A stretch of DNA of 44,033 nucleotides from Bacteroidales bacterium (GTDB lineage: Bacteria > Bacteroidota > Bacteroidia > Bacteroidales > P3), in assembly GCA_031274555.1 (NCBI GenBank), contig JAISPZ010000124.1, forward strand, positions 1-44,033, read 5' to 3'. This document shows, in pieces, positions 39,792 to 44,033 of this stretch. Numbering within the stretch: the stretch's first letter is position 1; every line of letters begins with the position of its first letter. Under the pieces are notes generated by a model. That model had not been told where the DNA came from, ran no database searches, and was given only the letters and a program-made list of their open reading frames with translations. A program made the position numbers and the translations under genes.

Positions 39792-40286
39792 ATGAAACGG
39801 ATTGAGGAAAAAGCAGCACAGACCATTTTACAGAAAAGCATAACTGTAACTATTGGGGATAAATCCTATGATGTGCCACCGCCAAGCGTGGCAACACTTA
39901 TTTTGGCATCGGAAGAAATCGCCAAAATGCCACATTTTGACATACCAAAAGAGACGGAAAATGTCTTATCGACAACAATGTCCATTGCAAAGGACTGTCG
40001 CTTTATAGGAGATATTATCGCCGTTCTTATACTTGGTGCAAAAAGGGTGTTAAAAGATGATAGAAAGCGGTTTTTGTGGTGTAAAAAAAACGAAGAAAAA
40101 CAACGTATTGCAAATGAAATTTTGCTCAATTACACCCCCAAACAACTAAATGAGTTATTTATTCGTCTGTTATCAAGAATGGAGATAGCCGATTTTTTCG
40201 GGCTTACCGTTTCCCTGCAAGGAATAAACATTCTAAAAAGCGAGGAAACGGACAAGAAGACGACAACAACTCCATCTGGGCAGTAG
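39792..40286 (+). CDS. Phage tail assembly chaperone-like protein
   Basis: This 164-aa, mostly helical protein lies between the tail tube and tape measure genes, the place of the gpG-type tail assembly chaperone, which coats the tape measure during tail assembly. It has IGDKSYDVPPPSVATLILAS near 22-41 and ends with a Lys/Thr-rich tail, DKKTTTTPSGQ. A second open frame overlaps its end in the -1 phase and extends to 40474 (see the next entry). The function is inferred from position and the frameshift layout, not from a clear motif. Confidence 0.6.
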   Translation: MKRIEEKAAQTILQKSITVTIGDKSYDVPPPSVATLILASEEIAKMPHFDIPKETENVLSTTMSIAKDCRFIGDIIAVLILGAKRVLKDDRKRFLWCKKNEEKQRIANEILLNYTPKQLNELFIRLLSRMEIADFFGLTVSLQGINILKSEETDKKTTTTPSGQ

Positions 40287-40474
40287 TAGCAGGTGCTGTA
40301 AAGGCATTCGGTCTTACTTTCGATTATGTCCTTTACGACCTTTCCTACTCAAATCTTATCCTTTATTCTTCGGTCCTACCCTCTTATGACACCGACGATA
40401 AAGATGCCGTAATTGACGGCGACAATCCACAAAATAACGAACTGCTAATGAATATCATAAATAATAGCAAATAA
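40238..40474 (+). CDS. -1 frame extension of the tail assembly chaperone (gpGT-like)
   Basis: The -1 frame is open from inside the chaperone gene to a stop at 40472-40474. It encodes about 78 residues including DDNNSIWAVVAGAVKAFG and FDYVLYDLSYSNLILYSSVL. It has no ATG, GTG or TTG in its first part, so it cannot easily start by itself. A run of five A (40235-40239) at CTA-AAA-AGC lets the AAA codon slip back one base; the fusion would be about 227 aa. This is the classic G/GT arrangement of long-tailed phages, placed just before the tape measure. The slippery site is not the canonical X-XXY-YYZ, so the exact shift point is uncertain. Confidence 0.6.
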   Translation, partial: KRGNGQEDDNNSIWAVVAGAVKAFGLTFDYVLYDLSYSNLILYSSVLPSYDTDDKDAVIDGDNPQNNELLMNIINNSK

Positions 40475-40480
40475 TCTAAC

Positions 40481-42781
40481 ATGGAAAATTCAGAATCTGA
40501 AATAAAGGCAACAGCCGACCAAGCACGTTTGTATGCCGACACGGTAGTGAAAGCAATAACTTCAATAGGTAGTGAAATCGTTATTATGGCAGATACGCTT
40601 GACAAGGCATTTAATAAAACGAGTCAATCAATTCAAAAACACGGTATTGCTTTGCAAGAATTGATATCGACAACTAAAAATAATGAAAACATCGCTCCCA
40701 AAACGGAAGACAAGCATCAGCAAACGCAACAAACATCCTCTACCTTACCAACAAATCAGGATACAGAAAAAAAGAATACGGAAAAATCTCTTACAGAACA
40801 GATAAATCTATACGGATCATATTACGAAAAAAGGCAAGCATTAAAGGACAAATGGGATAAAACTCTATCAGAAGTCCCCGAAAATTTACGTGCGGGCGTA
40901 AGTAAAAGCAGAGATAAAGAGATTGCAGCCCTTGATGATGAATATGCCAAATCGACCGATTTTATTATACGCTTGTTTGGAAATATGGCAAATAAGACTG
41001 CAATAGATATTAAGGCGATGGAAGCGCAAGCAAGACAACTTCTCGATTTTCTGCAAAGTGGAAAATGGGATAAGGCAACAGGTGAATTATTTAATATATC
41101 GGAGGAACAGTTTAACAAACTGTCTCAAAGTAAAGAGGAATTAAAAAAATTAACAGACAAAACGATAGAGTTAAATTCTTCAACAAACACTTTAAAAACA
41201 AGTTACGGAAAACTCGGCGATGCTATTCAGTTATGGACGATGGCAAAAAAGAATATAGAAAAAGCTGAGGAAGCAACGAATGAAGCTATAAAGGAAAGTG
41301 ATTTAGCAAAAGCAAAGGAGCAAAGGTCGCAAGCATGGGATAAATTTATAAGTGGTGCAAACGAGGCGTTATCAGTAGCAAGCAATATTGTTTCTAAATT
41401 GCAAGAATTGGCAAAAGCAACGAACAATGATTCTTTGTCATCTTCAATGGCAAAGGCTTCGGCTATGCTCTCTTTCCTTAAAGCTGCGGGGGATGGTGCA
41501 AAAAGTGGTGGTTGGATAGGAGCTATTATAGGGGCTGTCAAAAATCTGGTAGAACAAGGAATAAATGCGTATGCAAACTATCAACAGCAGACTTATATTG
41601 CAGAACAAAGTGCTTTAAATTTTGCTCGTGCTCTTGATTTGGTAAAATTGAAAATGTCGGATGAAGACAAAATATTCGGCATTAACGGCATTGGACGAGC
41701 AGCAGAAGCATGGCATAAGGCACAGGAAGCTGTACTGCAAATGAACGATGCCATCGACTCCTACTCCGAAGGTGATATAGATAAAAAAGTTGGATTTGAA
41801 TGGTATAAAATGTTTGTTTCTTGGGAAATTGCGGCAGGAACGGCGGATCAAATATCTTCAAAATGGAAAGCATTGCAAGAAGCTCACGCAAACGGATATA
41901 AAGGATTGGAAACAATGCTAATTAAAACAAGAGATAGAACCGGATTTGAGGAGTTTTTTGGCGCACAAGACGAATACACTTCTCTCAAAGATCTTGCACC
42001 TGATTTATGGGATAAGGAAACCGGAAAATTTGATGTTGATGCCGCAAAAGCATTTCTTGAAACAAACAAGCAATTAAACAGTGAGCAAAAAGAGCTGATA
42101 CAGAACATCATAGATCTTGACACGAAATACGAAGAGCTGATGAACGTTGTCGAAGCGGAATTAAAAGACACATTTGGATACCTCACAGATGATTTAACAG
42201 AGATGCTTGTTGATAGTATCGTAAGTGGCACAGACGCGTGGAAAGATTTCAGGAAAGCAGGAGTACAGGCATTAGAAACACTGGGGAAAAAATTAGTCCA
42301 AGAATTATTTTTTGCAGAAAAATTCAAAGCACTACAAGAGCAATTAAAAGAAGCATACGGAAAAGGAAGTCCCGAAGAAATTGCAGCAGAACAGGCAAGA
42401 ATATTGGCAGGCTTCTTCGACGGTTTTGGTCCGACAATGGAAAATGCAAACAATTTTATGGAGCAGTGGCAAAAAAAAGCTGCCGAAATGGGTTTTGATA
42501 TTTGGGGTGCGGACGATATGGAGGCGACGAAGAAAGGTTTTGCATCCATGACACAAGACACTGCGGATGAATTAAACGGTCGTTTTACGGCGATACAATC
42601 GCACACATACCTTATCTCTCAGCAGACAAGCCTGCTCGCTATCAATAGCGCAAATATTTTGAATTTATTGGGAACAATATCCACCCATACGGTAAAACTT
42701 GTATCAATGGAAACGTCAATGAAGAACCTGCAAACAGGAATGACTGACATTGTAACAAAAGGTGTATTATTAAGAAGATAG
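40481..42781 (+). CDS. Phage tail tape measure protein
   Basis: The 766-aa protein is the longest in the tail block and is rich in long helices and coiled coil (Lys/Glu/Ala-rich, about 95-320). A Gly/Ala-rich hydrophobic stretch, GGWIGAIIGAVKNLV, lies near 341-355, and the C-terminus is helical. Tape measure proteins set tail length and help pass DNA through the host envelope. It starts 6 nt after the frameshift product's stop codon and is followed 3 nt later by the distal tail gene. The length predicts a fairly short tail. No lysozyme or peptidase domain was noticed. Confidence 0.8.
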   Translation: MENSESEIKATADQARLYADTVVKAITSIGSEIVIMADTLDKAFNKTSQSIQKHGIALQELISTTKNNENIAPKTEDKHQQTQQTSSTLPTNQDTEKKNTEKSLTEQINLYGSYYEKRQALKDKWDKTLSEVPENLRAGVSKSRDKEIAALDDEYAKSTDFIIRLFGNMANKTAIDIKAMEAQARQLLDFLQSGKWDKATGELFNISEEQFNKLSQSKEELKKLTDKTIELNSSTNTLKTSYGKLGDAIQLWTMAKKNIEKAEEATNEAIKESDLAKAKEQRSQAWDKFISGANEALSVASNIVSKLQELAKATNNDSLSSSMAKASAMLSFLKAAGDGAKSGGWIGAIIGAVKNLVEQGINAYANYQQQTYIAEQSALNFARALDLVKLKMSDEDKIFGINGIGRAAEAWHKAQEAVLQMNDAIDSYSEGDIDKKVGFEWYKMFVSWEIAAGTADQISSKWKALQEAHANGYKGLETMLIKTRDRTGFEEFFGAQDEYTSLKDLAPDLWDKETGKFDVDAAKAFLETNKQLNSEQKELIQNIIDLDTKYEELMNVVEAELKDTFGYLTDDLTEMLVDSIVSGTDAWKDFRKAGVQALETLGKKLVQELFFAEKFKALQEQLKEAYGKGSPEEIAAEQARILAGFFDGFGPTMENANNFMEQWQKKAAEMGFDIWGADDMEATKKGFASMTQDTADELNGRFTAIQSHTYLISQQTSLLAINSANILNLLGTISTHTVKLVSMETSMKNLQTGMTDIVTKGVLLRR

Positions 42782-42784
42782 ACT

Positions 42785-43747
42785 ATGGGCACACTATTTA
42801 TAGACGGAATAGACATAACGCAGAGGTACGGAGTTGAATTGTTAAAAGGCAGCTACAAAAGCGTATTCCAATATCCTGAACTTAAACCTGTAGAAACGAA
42901 CAATTGGTGGGAAGACGATGGATTGGAAGCAGACCTGTCAAATCCTGTATTGGACACACAAAAGATCGTCTTAAACTTCGCCTGTAAGGGCGATAAATTA
43001 GACGATTTCTTTGATATGCTTAGAAACAATGTATATCACATATTTTCTTTTCGGGAATTTATCACGAGTGTCCAATATCTGAGTGGCAGGCCTCCGAGAT
43101 ATTACTATTTTCAATTAACACTGCGCCTCGACGGAGAGAGCGGCAGAAAAGCTGTGCAAGACCTTTCATCTTTCTCGCTCACTTTCTATAATGATGACAG
43201 CAGTGCTATTGACGGCGGACTCGTAGAAAACAATCTTCCCGAAACTAACTTTATTTTAGACCAGCACGACTTAAATATATACGGAATACAAGTATTAAAA
43301 GGCGCAAGAATAGAGGTAGAAACGCAATCCAGCATTAAAAAAAATCTGCTTATTGATATTAACAGTCAATCAGGTATAATATACGATGGCAACGGTGGAG
43401 TAAAACAAGAAGCAAGGACGCTGAAACTGCCTCTGTACATGATATACAATCTCGGAGGGACGACTACCACGCCTGCGGCAGGCTATTTTATAAGTCAGTG
43501 GCAACAATTTATATTCGACCTTGTGCAGCCCGGCGCGAGAACACTTGACACTCCTTACGGTACAGTTATAAGTTATTATAAGTCAGCCAATACAAGTAAA
43601 TTTTACAGGCAGGGCAATACTTTTATTATTCTTTTTGAAATAACACTACAAATCCTACAGACTAGCGACGACGCATTAATGACGGAAAACGGACAAAATC
43701 TATTAACAGAGGCAGGCGAATACTTAAAACAAGAAGAAATCTTATGA
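42785..43747 (+). CDS. Phage distal tail protein-like
   Basis: The 320-aa protein directly follows the tape measure, the normal place of the distal tail (Dit-type) protein that forms the hub between tube and baseplate. The N-terminus (LFIDGIDITQRYGVELLKGS) and the strand-rich first 150 residues fit such hubs. The C-terminus ends with LMTENGQNLLTEAGEYLKQE, a repeated TE-N/LLTE phrase often seen at the end of Bacteroidota phage tail proteins. The assignment is by position and general character. It overlaps the next gene by ATGA. Confidence 0.65.
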   Translation: MGTLFIDGIDITQRYGVELLKGSYKSVFQYPELKPVETNNWWEDDGLEADLSNPVLDTQKIVLNFACKGDKLDDFFDMLRNNVYHIFSFREFITSVQYLSGRPPRYYYFQLTLRLDGESGRKAVQDLSSFSLTFYNDDSSAIDGGLVENNLPETNFILDQHDLNIYGIQVLKGARIEVETQSSIKKNLLIDINSQSGIIYDGNGGVKQEARTLKLPLYMIYNLGGTTTTPAAGYFISQWQQFIFDLVQPGARTLDTPYGTVISYYKSANTSKFYRQGNTFIILFEITLQILQTSDDALMTENGQNLLTEAGEYLKQEEIL

Positions 43748-44033
43748 TTACAATTACACTCTCTACCGGCGGAACGCTTGATGTTTATCCTACAGACGAA
43801 AGCTATAGATACCGCAGAATTATGGGCGAAAACGCATTAAATCTAACATTCTCTCTCGCAGAACATACAGACATACCGCTCGGCTCAACGATTATATTTC
43901 AAGGTTTCACATATACGCTATACATGCCTGTCGTTATCAAGAAAATACATTCACGCAACTTTGAATATACCGCTAACTTCGAGAGCGAGCAGGCACATCT
44001 CTCAAAATACAAATTCAAAGATACTGCGAGCGG
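43744..44033 (+). CDS. Phage tail/baseplate protein, 5' part only
   Basis: A frame opens at the ATG at 43744, overlapping the previous stop codon by 4 nt, and stays open to the end of the window (96 codons). The visible part is beta-rich (ITLSTGGTLDVYPTDESYRY ... SLAEHTDIPLGSTIIFQGF). By order it should be the tail-hub or tail-associated protein after Dit. The rest lies outside the window. Confidence 0.6.
   Translation, partial: MITITLSTGGTLDVYPTDESYRYRRIMGENALNLTFSLAEHTDIPLGSTIIFQGFTYTLYMPVVIKKIHSRNFEYTANFESEQAHLSKYKFKDTAS

Noticed and set aside
41884-42606. 240-codon frame antisense to the tape measure gene
   Set aside because: Ser/Phe/Cys-rich shadow of a coiled-coil gene with no family features.

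Overview
The window looks like a chromosomal segment of a Bacteroidota organism, most likely order Bacteroidales. Several large exported proteins carry type IX secretion (Por) C-terminal sorting domains, and many genes are preceded by the Bacteroidota-type -7 box TAnnTTTG, sometimes with a TTTG/TTG -33 box about 20 nt upstream. The base composition is AT-rich with isolated GC-rich intergenic repeats. No rRNA, tRNA or CRISPR array was seen.

Layout. 1-4.8 kb: an AAA-ATPase/PD-(D/E)XK protein, a small lipoprotein, a GC-rich dispersed repeat and recJ. 4.8-7.6 kb (minus): a three-gene ABC-3C-type conflict system (HNH nuclease, middle component, DUF2326 SMC-like ATPase). 7.7-17 kb (minus): a tightly coupled seven-gene operon (SDR epimerase, HMGL-type aldolase, acetolactate-synthase-like TPP enzyme, GT87-like, GtrB, GtrA, GT39-like with TPR tail). 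It probably makes and transfers an unusual surface sugar. 17-18.4 kb: nhaD. 18.4-19.6 kb (minus): a Panacea-domain antitoxin with a RelE-like toxin. 19.7-24.4 kb: two divergent, highly similar lamin-tail/T9SS proteins forming a large inverted repeat. 24.4-26.3 kb: a hipBA module flanked by direct repeats of the mutS 3' end. 26.3-29.1 kb: mutS, preceded by a parD-like antitoxin remnant. 29.4-31.0 kb: an AbiE toxin-antitoxin pair. 31.2-38.4 kb (minus): a 1398-aa choice-of-anchor-J adhesin-like protein and an M6 metalloprotease, both T9SS cargo, separated by a second inverted copy of the GC-rich repeat plus a tandem array. 38.4-39.2 kb: a gene-poor stretch with a broken higB toxin gene. 39.2 kb to the end: a phage tail module (tail tube, assembly chaperone with likely -1 frameshift extension, tape measure, distal tail protein, start of the next tail gene), with no head genes before it.

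Three themes stand out. First, conflict and toxin-antitoxin modules are dense: ABC-3C, PanAT, HipBA, AbiE, and broken ParD and HigB. Second, short tandem repeats are expanded in frame inside otherwise conserved enzymes: MutS, the aldolase, the TPP enzyme and the M6 protease. Third, several intergenic repeat families recur within the window, often in opposite orientations. The most unusual single structures are the mutS-tail duplication around hipBA and the repeat-expanded sugar-biosynthesis enzymes.
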